A stretch of DNA of 13,961 nt from an uncultured Eubacterium sp. (GTDB lineage: Bacteria > Bacillota > Clostridia > Lachnospirales > Lachnospiraceae): the NCBI GenBank assembly GCA_902475415.1, contig CABRZK010000030.1:1-13961 (forward strand), given 5' to 3'. Below the pieces are notes generated by a model. The model saw nothing but the letters and a program-made list of their open reading frames with translations, was not told the DNA's origin and searched no databases. The position numbers were made by a program, and so were the translations under genes. Every line of letters starts with the position of its first letter. The first letter of the stretch is position 1. Shown piece after piece: positions 1 through 7,170 of the stretch.

Positions 1-1435
1 CTCCCATTTCCGGCTGAATCTCATACTGCGTAACAGTCGGGCCACACACCACATTTGTCACACGTGCATTAACGCCAAAATTCGTCAACGTCATCTGAAG
101 TTTCGCTGACATTTCCTGCAAATGCTGTCTGGAATCACCGGTCATATTCGGATCACCTTTTTGCAACAGCGAAATTTCCGGAAAAACATACGCTCTTGCA
201 TGCTCTTCCGCATGTTCTGCAATCTCTTCCTTGACATCGGCAATTTCCTGTTCAACCTCACCTGCGGACTGTCTTGGCTGCCCACTTCGATGTGACTGTT
301 TTTTCATTTCCGGTTTTCGCGGCAATTCAGGTTCCGAAGTTCCCGCGTTTTCAGGCGCTACATACATTTCCGGCTGCGCCACTGTTTTTTTATGCACAGG
401 ACTTTTTACAGATGTCTCCGGAGTCTGCGGTGTAGCAGTTTCTTCTCCAGACAGATGGATTTCCGGCTGTGGATACTGTGCCCAGAAATCGTTTGACTGT
501 GCCTCTGTAATATCTCCTGACTCCTGAATCGGAATATCCTGCACTTTTGGAATATTCACCTTGGAAGCCTGGCGTACTCCGCCTTTTTTCTTCGGCTTTG
601 CTTCCTGATCTGACTGCAACGACAATTCTGTCAGATTTTCAGAGGTCTTTTCAGCTTCCTGTAACGGATATATTTTCGTATCTAATGCGACACCTGATAC
701 TTTTCGATCCATTCTGCGTGTTTCTTCTGCTGCTCTGCGCTCTTCCCTGCGCACATTACGTTCTCTGCTTCGTTCCTGTGCTTTTGTTTTTCTTCGTGCT
801 GCATCACTTCTGGCTGATTCATATACCTTTCTGCTGCCTTTCGATACGCCCTTAAAAAATGAGCGTTCTGTCAAAAGCACAACGCAGACGATCAGTACCA
901 GCAGATCCAGCAATACAGCCCCCATCATGCCAAATCCTTTTGTAAATACAAGTCCGATCAGACCTCCGATCAGGCCTCCTCCTGTATGCTGCTTTGCACA
1001 TTGTATGTATAACTCTGTAATTCTACCAGGCGCCTGATCCCACCAGCACACAATATGGACGAACACACATAAAAAAAGGAACAGCAAAATACCAGCTGTT
1101 ACTTTCATAATCACACGTCCGGAATACACCGGACCACGACGACCGTTCTGTCTGTTTGAAACCAGAAAAGCCGGAACCAGAAACAACGGAACCGGCAGCA
1201 AATATGCCAGTACACCAAACAGTCCAAAGGAAACACTGCTCAATGCACCGCCGGCCACTCCACCTTTTCCGATATTTCCTATAAAAATTAAAATTGCAAG
1301 AGCCAGGAACGCAAAAAGCAGCAATTCTGCACGCCATGTAAAAGTCTGTGCAGAACTGCTCTGTTTCTTTCTGTTCGCTGTATTTTTCTTTCCGGATGAT
1401 TTTTTCCGGGTTACTGTTTTTTTCTGAGTTGCCAT
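1..1435 (-). CDS. ftsK: DNA translocase FtsK/SpoIIIE, C-terminal part outside the window
   Basis: FtsK/SpoIIIE proteins are membrane-anchored hexameric pumps that move chromosomal DNA through the closing division or sporulation septum. The frame is open from the ATG at 1433-1435 to the window edge (478 codons), with a GAAAGG ribosome binding site seven bases upstream. The N-terminus is very basic (residues 1-25), followed by hydrophobic segments at about 37-53, 66-93, 110-130 and 153-188, which is the four-helix FtsK anchor. A highly charged Arg/Glu stretch (about 190-245) and a variable Pro/Gln/Glu-rich linker (to about 430) come next. The last visible part contains FGVNARVTNVVCGPTVTQYE, the start of the FtsK alpha domain. 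The Walker motor and the DNA-reading gamma domain lie outside. The gene starts 29 bases after uppP and probably shares its transcript. The family is certain; a division versus sporulation role cannot be told from this part. Confidence 0.93.
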   Translation of the reverse strand, partial: MATQKKTVTRKKSSGKKNTANRKKQSSSAQTFTWRAELLLFAFLALAILIFIGNIGKGGVAGGALSSVSFGLFGVLAYLLPVPLFLVPAFLVSNRQNGRRGPVYSGRVIMKVTAGILLFLFLCVFVHIVCWWDQAPGRITELYIQCAKQHTGGGLIGGLIGLVFTKGFGMMGAVLLDLLVLIVCVVLLTERSFFKGVSKGSRKVYESARSDAARRKTKAQERSRERNVRREERRAAEETRRMDRKVSGVALDTKIYPLQEAEKTSENLTELSLQSDQEAKPKKKGGVRQASKVNIPKVQDIPIQESGDITEAQSNDFWAQYPQPEIHLSGEETATPQTPETSVKSPVHKKTVAQPEMYVAPENAGTSEPELPRKPEMKKQSHRSGQPRQSAGEVEQEIADVKEEIAEHAEEHARAYVFPEISLLQKGDPNMTGDSRQHLQEMSAKLQMTLTNFGVNARVTNVVCGPTVTQYEIQPEMG

Positions 1436-1464
1436 ATAAAACCTTTCTAACTACACTTCCATAA

Positions 1465-2334
1465 CTATGCTGTCACGAAATACCCAACAATCGAGAGTAC
1501 ACCGATTGCCAGACAGTAAATGGAAAAATATGTAAACTTTCTTTTTTTCACGATCACCAGCATTGCCTTAATGCAGATATAGCCGACAACGGCAGAAACC
1601 ACCATACCGATGACATAAATTCCGATCTGAGAAGGTTCCAGTGTCATGCTTCCAATATCCTTCAACTGCAATACCATGGCTCCAAGAATCGCCGGAATCG
1701 ACATAATGAAAGAATATTTTACAGCAAACTTACGGTCAAATCCACTGATCGTACATGCAGTAATCGTCGTACCAGACCGTGAGATACCCGGTAAGGTTGC
1801 AATTCCCTGACAGATTCCAATGATAAATGCATTCGCATAGCTGACCTGTTTTGGTTTCTTATGTCCTTCCGGAATATGGTCACAGATAAACAAAAGAACT
1901 GCTGTAATCATCAGACAAATGCCCGGCACAAACAGGATCTCAGATGCCGCTGTCACCAAATCCGATGCTACAAATCCGAGAATTCCCGTTGGGATCGTTG
2001 ACACAATAACCAGCATAACGAATTTGCGATATCCATTGTGTACTACATGACGATATACACCATTTCCTTTTTTGCCAATCAGAATGGTAAAATTGTAGAT
2101 ACAGTCCACGATCATTCCCACAAATTCTTTGACCAGATGGATAATATCTTTATAATATACAATACACACTGCAAGCAAGGTCCCCACATGCAACATTACA
2201 TCAAACAAAAGTCCTGTATCTGTATTTACATTAAATAAAATTTTAAAAAGTGCCAGATGTCCGGAACTGCTTACCGGTAAAAATTCTGTCAGTCCCTGGA
2301 TGAGTCCCATCAGCACAGATTGTAATAATGACAT
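1465..2334 (-). CDS. uppP: Undecaprenyl-diphosphatase UppP (BacA family)
   Basis: UppP is an integral membrane enzyme that dephosphorylates undecaprenyl pyrophosphate to undecaprenyl phosphate, recycling the lipid carrier for peptidoglycan and other wall polymers. Extra copies are known to raise bacitracin resistance. The 289-residue product has the usual BacA length and is hydrophobic throughout. Both family motifs are present: the QGLTEFLPVSSSGHL block (residues 13-27, with Glu17 and His26) and PGISRSGT (182-189, with Arg186). The ATG at 2332-2334 has a GAGGG ribosome binding site eight bases upstream, and a sigma-A-type promoter lies at 2371-2399. ftsK follows after 29 bases with no terminator, so the two are probably co-transcribed, pairing wall-lipid recycling with septal DNA transport. 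The protein looks complete and typical. Confidence 0.96.
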   Translation of the reverse strand: MSLLQSVLMGLIQGLTEFLPVSSSGHLALFKILFNVNTDTGLLFDVMLHVGTLLAVCIVYYKDIIHLVKEFVGMIVDCIYNFTILIGKKGNGVYRHVVHNGYRKFVMLVIVSTIPTGILGFVASDLVTAASEILFVPGICLMITAVLLFICDHIPEGHKKPKQVSYANAFIIGICQGIATLPGISRSGTTITACTISGFDRKFAVKYSFIMSIPAILGAMVLQLKDIGSMTLEPSQIGIYVIGMVVSAVVGYICIKAMLVIVKKRKFTYFSIYCLAIGVLSIVGYFVTA

Positions 2335-2370
2335 CAGACATTCCCTCTTCTTTCGTAATAGAATACTGTA

Positions 2371-2399
2371 AGCATAACATATTTTGAAGCGAATGTCAT
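2371..2399 (-). promoter_or_regulatory. Candidate sigma-A promoter for uppP-ftsK
   Basis: Read on the minus strand, ATGACA (2394-2399; 5 of 6 bases of the -35 consensus) is separated by exactly 17 bases from TATGCT (2371-2376; 4 of 6 bases of the -10 consensus). The -10 ends 36 bases before the uppP start codon. An A/T-rich stretch (about 2422-2446) lies upstream and could act as an UP element. The call rests on sequence match only. Confidence 0.6.
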
Positions 2400-2475
2400 C
2401 CGTGTTTTCTGCAGGAATTTCCTAATTATATTTTAATTTTTACAATTTCCAGGAAACAAGCGCACCTCTTCAGGC

Positions 2476-3150
2476 TCAGGCCAATCCTTCGCAGATCATA
2501 AAGTGCAGTCTGCGCATGGCATCTGCGATTCCTCCAACCTCATTGATAATTCCTTCTTCTACTGCCTGATGTCCCACCAGTATGGTACCCAGATCTTTCG
2601 TCAGCATGCTGGTATTCAGCATCAGTTCCTCAATCCGGGCTCGTTTTGTCTGGCTGTGATTAGCAATAAATCCTGTAATCCGATCCTGCATCTGCTGAAA
2701 ATACTCGTATGTCTGTGGTGCCCCGATCACCGTTCCACTCATTCTTACCGGGTGAATCACCATAGTACCTGTGGGCACAATAAAAGAATAATCCGCAGCA
2801 ACTGCCAAAGGTACTCCGATCGAATGACTGCCACCAAGTACAAGTGATACCACCGGTTTACTTAGTGATGCGATCATTTCCGCAATCGCCAGCCCGGATT
2901 CCACATCACCTCCAACGGTATTCAAAAGCACCAGGAGCCCATCAATGCTCCTGTCATCTTCTACTTCTGCCAGTTTTGGCAATACATGCTCATATTTTGT
3001 CGTTTTAGTATTAGCAGACAGACATTCATGCCCTTCTACTTCTCCAATCACAGACAAAAGATGTATTTTATGCTGTTGTCTGTTATCCTCCAGTTCAAAC
3101 TGTCCATATTCTTTTACTTCCTGGTTTTTCACTTCTTTTTGTTCTGGCAT
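2476..3150 (-). CDS. tepA: ClpP-family serine protease, TepA-like (peptidase S14)
   Basis: This 224-residue protein belongs to the ClpP/crotonase fold. It resembles TepA of Bacillus, which was named translocation-enhancing protein and whose exact substrate is not settled. The likely catalytic triad is visible: Ser110 in LGGSHSIGVPLA, His133 in TMVIHPVRM and Asp186 in LTKDLG. The glycine-rich NTVGGDVESGLAIAEMI block (77-93) fits the oxyanion-hole region of ClpP. The first 25 residues are charged, with no signal peptide or membrane segment, so it should be cytoplasmic. The ATG at 3148-3150 has a GGAGG site (3160-3164) nine bases upstream. In Bacillus tepA sits next to spoIIIE. Here uppP lies between tepA and ftsK, so the neighbourhood is conserved in part. 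The uppP promoter in the 141-base gap after it suggests only loose coupling to those genes. Housekeeping ClpP is less likely, because the Ser and His contexts differ from ClpP. Confidence 0.88.
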   Translation of the reverse strand: MPEQKEVKNQEVKEYGQFELEDNRQQHKIHLLSVIGEVEGHECLSANTKTTKYEHVLPKLAEVEDDRSIDGLLVLLNTVGGDVESGLAIAEMIASLSKPVVSLVLGGSHSIGVPLAVAADYSFIVPTGTMVIHPVRMSGTVIGAPQTYEYFQQMQDRITGFIANHSQTKRARIEELMLNTSMLTKDLGTILVGHQAVEEGIINEVGGIADAMRRLHFMICEGLA

Positions 3151-3167
3151 AACACAATTCCTCCGTT

Positions 3168-3195
3168 TTTCAGAAGTATGTACATTTTTCTGAAA
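3168..3195. repeat. 8-bp inverted repeat in the tepA leader
   Basis: The arms TTTCAGAA (3168-3175) and TTCTGAAA (3188-3195) are perfect complements around a 12-base loop. The element lies just upstream of the tepA ribosome binding site at 3160-3164. There is no U-tract after it on the minus strand, so it is not an intrinsic terminator. It could be a small mRNA hairpin or a protein-binding site. I found no convincing -35/-10 pair for tepA around it. Confidence 0.35.
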
Positions 3196-3223
3196 TATAT
3201 TCGCTTAAAACCTTTTTCCAGAC

Positions 3224-3267
3224 AAAAATATGCTCACACAACTGTCATCCACAATTGTGTGAGCATA
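3224..3267 (-). terminator. Rho-independent terminator of glgA
   Basis: On the minus strand a perfect 13-bp stem (TATGCTCACACAA at 3255-3267 with its complement at 3229-3241) encloses a 13-base loop. It is followed at once by TTTTT (3224-3228). It starts 16 bases after the glgA stop codon and separates glgA from tepA. No U-run follows it on the plus strand, so it works in one direction. Confidence 0.9.
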
Positions 3268-3282
3268 AAACACATACGCTAT

Positions 3283-4737
3283 TTATTTTTCTCCGATCAG
3301 ATAACTGTATAATCCAGCATAACGACCAGCTGATACCTTCCAGGAGAAGTCTTTTGCCATTCCCCGGTCTACAATCTGATTCCACTGACGTTTCCGTTCA
3401 AAGAAAATTTTCTTGGAATAATTGATCACGTTCAGCATATCTTCACCATTGTAATTGGTAAATGAGAATCCATCTCCGGTATTTTCATACTCATTGTATG
3501 GCTCTACCGTATCTTTCAATCCGCCAGTTTCACGTACGATCGGCACCGTACCATAGCGGAACGCCATCATCTGAGTCAGACCACATGGTTCAAATCTGGA
3601 TGGCATCAGAAATGCATCTGCAGAGGCATATAATTTCTGTGCCAGATCAGAATCATAGCAGATATTGGCAGACACTCTGTCGCCATATTTCCATGCAAAA
3701 TGCCGGAACATATTTTCATAACGCTCTTCACCGGTACCAATTACAACAAACTGTGTATTATCATCCAGGATCCGTTCAAATACATAGTCAATCAGATCAA
3801 GCCCCTTCTGATCTGTCAGTCGGGAGATCAGTCCGATCATATATTTCTTTTTATCAACGGTCAGACCGAGCATTTCCTGCAGTTTCAGCTTATTTTCCAC
3901 TTTCTTCTTGCGGAACGTATCACGGTTATAATTTACAAATAATTTCGGATCTGTCTCCGGATTGTAAATGTCATAGTCAATACCATTTACAATACCCTGC
4001 ATATCAAAATGGCGCGCTGAGAGCAATCCTTCCAGCCCTTCCCCGTAATATGCTGTCTGTATTTCCTGTGCATAGGTATCGCTGACTGTGGTAATATAAT
4101 CTGCATATACAAGTCCGCCCTTCAGCATATTTGCATCTTTCTGGAATTCCAGCTTATCAGGTGTAAACAATTCTTTCGGAAATCCTGTCAGTCCCATCAT
4201 TGTCTTGACATCCCAGACGCCCTGGAATTTCAGATTATGGATTGTCATAATGGATTTCATTCCCCAGAAAAACATATCTCCCTGAAATTCTGTCTTCAGA
4301 AATACCGGAATCAGACCTGCCTGCCAGTCATGACAGTGAATCAGATCCGGCTGAAAACCAATCTGTGGAAGCATGGACAATACCGCTTTATCAAAAAATG
4401 TAAATTTTTCGATATCATATCGGATATCACCATATGGGAGGAAACAGTTAAAATATTCCTGATTATCAATAAAATAATAGGTAATACCATCCATCTCATA
4501 TTTCAGAACGCCTACATATTTACTTGGAACGTAAGGTCCTGTTCCCATATAAAAATGTGTCACATATTCAAACTGATTCCGGTATTTTTCCGGAATACAG
4601 GAATAATTCGGTATAACAACGCGAACGTCCCATTCCTCTTTATCAAACTGTTTTGGGAGTGCTCCACATACATCTGCAAGTCCCCCGGTTTTGATAAACG
4701 GTACACACTCTGAAGCAGCAAATAAAACCTTTTTCAT
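3283..4737 (-). CDS. glgA: Glycogen synthase GlgA (ADP-glucose, GT5 family)
   Basis: GlgA transfers glucose from ADP-glucose to the non-reducing end of an alpha-1,4-glucan, building glycogen in the cytoplasm. From the chosen start the product has 484 residues, normal for the family. Diagnostic features are KTGGLADV (Lys16 binds ADP-glucose), His167 in TIHNLKFQG, GLISRLTDQKG (Arg306, Lys311) and the acidic catalytic-site Glu383 in RFEPCGL, which correspond to the known active-site residues of E. coli GlgA. An in-frame ATG 45 bases upstream (4782) would add 15 residues unlike the family. The ATG at 4735-4737 is preferred because AGGGGG (4744-4749) sits six bases upstream and the protein then begins MKKVLFAASE as GlgA proteins do. 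It has its own strong promoter and terminator, so it is a single-gene unit. No other glg genes are in the window. Confidence 0.96.
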   Translation of the reverse strand: MKKVLFAASECVPFIKTGGLADVCGALPKQFDKEEWDVRVVIPNYSCIPEKYRNQFEYVTHFYMGTGPYVPSKYVGVLKYEMDGITYYFIDNQEYFNCFLPYGDIRYDIEKFTFFDKAVLSMLPQIGFQPDLIHCHDWQAGLIPVFLKTEFQGDMFFWGMKSIMTIHNLKFQGVWDVKTMMGLTGFPKELFTPDKLEFQKDANMLKGGLVYADYITTVSDTYAQEIQTAYYGEGLEGLLSARHFDMQGIVNGIDYDIYNPETDPKLFVNYNRDTFRKKKVENKLKLQEMLGLTVDKKKYMIGLISRLTDQKGLDLIDYVFERILDDNTQFVVIGTGEERYENMFRHFAWKYGDRVSANICYDSDLAQKLYASADAFLMPSRFEPCGLTQMMAFRYGTVPIVRETGGLKDTVEPYNEYENTGDGFSFTNYNGEDMLNVINYSKKIFFERKRQWNQIVDRGMAKDFSWKVSAGRYAGLYSYLIGEK

Positions 4738-4799
4738 CTTGAACCCCCTGACTTTCATTCCGAAACAACGCCCGGACTGCATTCAAATTTATTGTCTTT

Positions 4800-4828
4800 A
4801 TTATATCATACTACCGATCTAATGTAAA
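4800..4828 (-). promoter_or_regulatory. Strong candidate promoter for glgA
   Basis: On the minus strand TTTACA (4823-4828; 5 of 6 to the -35 consensus) lies exactly 17 bases upstream of a perfect TATAAT (4800-4805). Transcription would start about 55 bases before the glgA ATG. The site lies downstream of the yebC terminator, so glgA expression should be independent of yebC. Confidence 0.8.
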
Positions 4829-4907
4829 AGGCCAGTTTTCAAGAATTGACAGTTTTACTCCCGTAACCGTGCTCTGTAATAGAACCTTCACAACATATAT
4901 TTCTCAT

Positions 4908-4949
4908 AAAAAACAAAAAACCGGCGTCACATCTTACTGCAACACCGGT
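4908..4949 (-). terminator. Rho-independent terminator of yebC
   Basis: On the minus strand the arm ACCGGTGTTGCA (4938-4949) pairs over 12 positions, with three G-U pairs, with TGTGACGCCGGT (4920-4931) around a 6-base loop. It is followed by a T-rich tract of six T, one G and six T (4908-4920). It begins 18 bases after the yebC stop codon. This is the strongest terminator in the window. Confidence 0.92.
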
Positions 4950-4967
4950 CACTCTGTCATTTTTTAA

Positions 4968-5696
4968 TTACTCATCCCAGTTATGATATACCTGCTGTAC
5001 ATCATCATCTGCATCCAGCAGATCAAGGATCTTGTTAATACAGTACAGATCCTGCTCATCTGTCAACTCCACATAAGTCTGAGGAATCATTGTAACCTCA
5101 GCACTTGCCATCTCAATACCTGCATCTTCCAGTGCCTGTCTTACTTCACTGAAAGAATCTGGATCTGTGATAATCTCAAAGCTGTCCTCTTCTTCTGAAA
5201 AATCCTCTGCACCAGCATCCAGTGCAGCCATCATCAGATCATCTGCATCCATATCGCAGTTCTCTTTATCAATAATGATCTGACCTTTTTTATCAAACAT
5301 GTAAGATACACAGCCTGGTGTTCCTACATTTCCTTTTCCTTTTGTAAAAGCATTTCTTACATTTGCTGCTGTACGGTTCTTATTGTCTGTCAGTGCGTCA
5401 ACAATAATTGCTGTACCACTCGGACCATATCCTTCGTAAGAAACATACTCGTAATTTACGGAGTTCGCATCTCCGGCTGCTTTTTTGATACCACGGTCAA
5501 TGGTATCGTTTGGCATGTTGTTTGCTTTTGCTTTTGCAATGACATCACGGAGTCTGCTGTTATTTGCAGGATCCGGACCGCCTTCTTTAACTGCTACTGC
5601 AATCTCACGTCCGATAATGGTAAAGATTTTTCCTTTTGCAGCATCATTTTTTTCTTTTTTATGTTTAATATTTGCAAACTTTGAATGTCCTGACAT
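4968..5696 (-). CDS. yebC: YebC/TACO1 family protein
   Basis: Members of this universal family were long annotated as transcriptional regulators. Later work on YebC/TACO1 points to a role at the ribosome in translating difficult proline-rich stretches, so the regulator label should be read with caution. The 242-residue length is typical. The N-terminus MSGHSKFANIKHKKEKNDAA and the following GKIFTIIGREI block are the family signature. The C-terminal half is acidic, as usual (an EEED run near residue 170 and DADDD near 233). No membrane segment or signal peptide is seen. The ATG at 5694-5696 has a purine-rich GGGAGAG ribosome binding site close upstream. The gene has its own promoter, whose -35 lies in the last codons of the preceding CBS-domain gene, and ends at a strong terminator, so it is mainly a single-gene unit. 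Confidence 0.95.
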   Translation of the reverse strand: MSGHSKFANIKHKKEKNDAAKGKIFTIIGREIAVAVKEGGPDPANNSRLRDVIAKAKANNMPNDTIDRGIKKAAGDANSVNYEYVSYEGYGPSGTAIIVDALTDNKNRTAANVRNAFTKGKGNVGTPGCVSYMFDKKGQIIIDKENCDMDADDLMMAALDAGAEDFSEEEDSFEIITDPDSFSEVRQALEDAGIEMASAEVTMIPQTYVELTDEQDLYCINKILDLLDADDDVQQVYHNWDE

Positions 5697-5736
5697 CTTT
5701 ATCTCTCCCTATCTATTTTTTTCAAAACTATCGCTC

Positions 5737-5765
5737 ATTATAACACACAGTTATTATTCTGACAA
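5737..5765 (-). promoter_or_regulatory. Strong extended -10 promoter for yebC
   Basis: On the minus strand TTGTCA (5760-5765; 5 of 6 to the -35 consensus) is 17 bases from a perfect TATAAT (5737-5742). The -10 is preceded by TGT, giving the extended -10 form TGnTATAAT. The -35 lies within the last codons of the CBS-domain gene, so the two genes share these bases. Confidence 0.82.
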
Positions 5766-6647
5766 GGTTTGTTTCTCTTCCTGCTTTGTTTCTTTCGTCA
5801 CCCGTACAGTCCGAATCACCTTATGTTCCACCAACAATACATCAAACCTGTATCCATATGCTTCGATCTGATACGTCTCTCCGTCGGAAGGTATCTTATT
5901 AATTATCGAAATAAGGAATCCACTCAACGTATCAAAATCTTCCGGTTCTTCACTTTGAATTTCCAGAAGTTCACAAACCTCATCAAAATCTGTCATACCG
6001 TCAATGATATAACTTCCATCTGCTTCCTCAACGATCTGTTCTTCCTCCGCATCATGTTCATCAAAAATATTTCCAACGATTTCTTCCAGAATATCTTCCA
6101 TCGTCACCAGACCCGACGTCTGTCCATATTCATCCACAACGATCACCATATGAATTTTCTGCGACTGCATACTTTTAAACAGTACATCAATATTTCTTGT
6201 CTCCGGAATAAATGAAGCCGGTCGGATCAGATCATTGATTTCCGTCAGTTTCTGCTGCATATTCACATGATCCTGCATTTGATTCAGAATATCCTTTATA
6301 TGTATGATACCAATAATATTGTCAACATCCTCCAGATAAACCGGATAACGCGAATATCCCATATCACGGATATCTTTCAACACATCTTCCAGAGAACAGC
6401 TTCCATCCAGTGCCGTGATCTGCTTTCTGTGTGTCATAATGTCTTTTGCTTCTTTCTGATCCAGCGTAAAGATATTATTGATCATTTCTGCTTCGCTTTC
6501 CTGCAGCACACCATTCTCATGTCCTTCATTTACCATGGACATAATCTCCTGCTCCGTCAGATCTTCACCGGCAGAACGCCGTCCTTTTCCGAATATTTTT
6601 TTTAATCCAGCTCCAATTGTCTGAAACGGACTACCATCGTCCTCCAT
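5754..6647 (-). CDS. CBS-pair and CorC/HlyC-domain protein (hemolysin/CorC-like)
   Basis: This 297-residue soluble protein has a CBS domain pair (about residues 66-125 and 140-198) followed by a CorC/HlyC domain (about 205-285). CBS pairs usually bind adenosine nucleotides, and the CorC domain is found in proteins linked to magnesium/cobalt efflux. It lacks the N-terminal DUF21 membrane domain of many relatives, so it resembles E. coli YbeX/CorC in layout and should be cytoplasmic or a partner of a membrane protein. The 'hemolysin' label common for this family does not imply toxicity. Typical motifs include SRYPVYLEDVDNIIGIIHIKD and VVDEYGQTSGLVTMEDILEE (171-190). The ATG at 6645-6647 is preceded by AGGAGG. 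A promoter lies in the 94-base gap after mazF. The exact function is not known from sequence. Confidence 0.9.
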   Translation of the reverse strand: MEDDGSPFQTIGAGLKKIFGKGRRSAGEDLTEQEIMSMVNEGHENGVLQESEAEMINNIFTLDQKEAKDIMTHRKQITALDGSCSLEDVLKDIRDMGYSRYPVYLEDVDNIIGIIHIKDILNQMQDHVNMQQKLTEINDLIRPASFIPETRNIDVLFKSMQSQKIHMVIVVDEYGQTSGLVTMEDILEEIVGNIFDEHDAEEEQIVEEADGSYIIDGMTDFDEVCELLEIQSEEPEDFDTLSGFLISIINKIPSDGETYQIEAYGYRFDVLLVEHKVIRTVRVTKETKQEEKQTLSE

Positions 6648-6686
6648 TTTCCTTTACTCCTCCTGTAAAATGTCACTGTTCTAAAT

Positions 6687-6715
6687 AGGATAGCACCTGG
6701 CTTTCCGTCCGTCAA
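6687..6715 (-). promoter_or_regulatory. Candidate extended -10 promoter for the CBS/CorC gene
   Basis: On the minus strand TTGACG (6710-6715; 5 of 6) is exactly 17 bases upstream of TATCCT (6687-6692; 4 of 6). The -10 is preceded by TGC, giving an extended -10 that would offset its weaker hexamer. The promoter follows the mazF stop codon at 6742 and makes the CBS gene at least partly independent of the rex-nnr-alr-mazF unit. Confidence 0.65.
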
Positions 6716-6717
6716 GA

Positions 6718-6740
6718 TTATGTACAGCACCGTTATGTAC
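6718..6740. repeat. Tandem 8-bp direct repeat upstream of the CBS gene promoter
   Basis: TTATGTAC occurs at 6718-6725 and again at 6733-6740, a 15-base period. The inner copy is two bases from the -35 hexamer at 6710-6715 and the outer copy ends one base before the mazF stop codon. The position directly upstream of a -35 is where activators often bind. No function is shown by sequence alone. Confidence 0.45.
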
Positions 6741-6741
6741 T

Positions 6742-7083
6742 TCACAATTCCAGGCTGATACACAATGCTTTTCTTACTTTTTCCATAATTTCACTATCCA
6801 GATGACAGATTTTATCCTTCAAACGGGTTTTATCAATCGTACGCAGCTGTTCCAGAAGAATTACAGAATCCTTCACCATATGATAGCGGGCCGCGCTCAG
6901 TTCAATATGCGTTGGCAGCTTTGCCTTGTTCATCCGTGATGTAATCGCCGCGCAGATCACGGTGGGGCTGTGCCGGTTTCCGATATCATTCTGGATGATC
7001 AGCACAGGTCTTACACCGCCCTGTTCCGAGCCAACCACCGGCCGCAGATCGGCATAATAAATATCTCCTCTTCGAATCAACAT
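6742..7083 (-). CDS. mazF: MazF/PemK-family endoribonuclease, EndoA-like toxin
   Basis: MazF-family toxins cleave RNA at short specific sequences; Bacillus EndoA (NdoA) cuts U^ACAU. The 113-residue protein is very close to EndoA as I know it: MLIRRGDIYYADLRPVVGSE is followed by GGVRPVLIIQND, and the two catalytic positions Arg25 and Thr48 (in AAITSR) fall at the same numbers. The open frame extends to a GTG at 7090-7092, but GGAG lies eight bases before the ATG at 7081-7083 and fits the family's N-terminus, so that start is chosen. In Bacillus the order is alr, antitoxin ndoAI, toxin ndoA. Here only 87 bases separate alr and mazF, too few for an antitoxin of about 90 residues, and none follows. 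Active-site integrity argues against decay. It is probably transcribed with alr. Confidence 0.94.
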   Translation of the reverse strand: MLIRRGDIYYADLRPVVGSEQGGVRPVLIIQNDIGNRHSPTVICAAITSRMNKAKLPTHIELSAARYHMVKDSVILLEQLRTIDKTRLKDKICHLDSEIMEKVRKALCISLEL

Positions 7084-7170
7084 GTTACACACTCCATCTG
7101 TTCAGGTTGTTCTTATTCTTCCCTCTTTTCAGCGTGTGTATTCTATTTTTCGGAGAAAAATTTATTCTGT

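Noticed and set aside
231..855. Plus-strand open frames over the ftsK region
   Set aside because: They are rich in Cys, Phe and Ser, have no recognisable domain, and lie opposite a continuous FtsK frame with clear family motifs. They are shadows of the minus-strand gene.
4738..4967. Possible small gene or riboswitch in the largest intergenic gap (yebC to glgA)
   Set aside because: The gap is explained by the yebC terminator, the glgA promoter and a 55-base leader with only a 4-bp hairpin. No recognisable riboswitch core or small ORF was found.
7146..7160. TTTTTC-GGA-GAAAAA hairpin between alr and mazF
   Set aside because: Only six A/T-rich base pairs and no proper U-tract after it on the minus strand. 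Too weak to call a terminator or attenuator.
7084..7170. Possible small antitoxin gene between alr and mazF
   Set aside because: The 87-base gap can code for at most 28 residues, with no start and ribosome binding site of a MazE-like protein.
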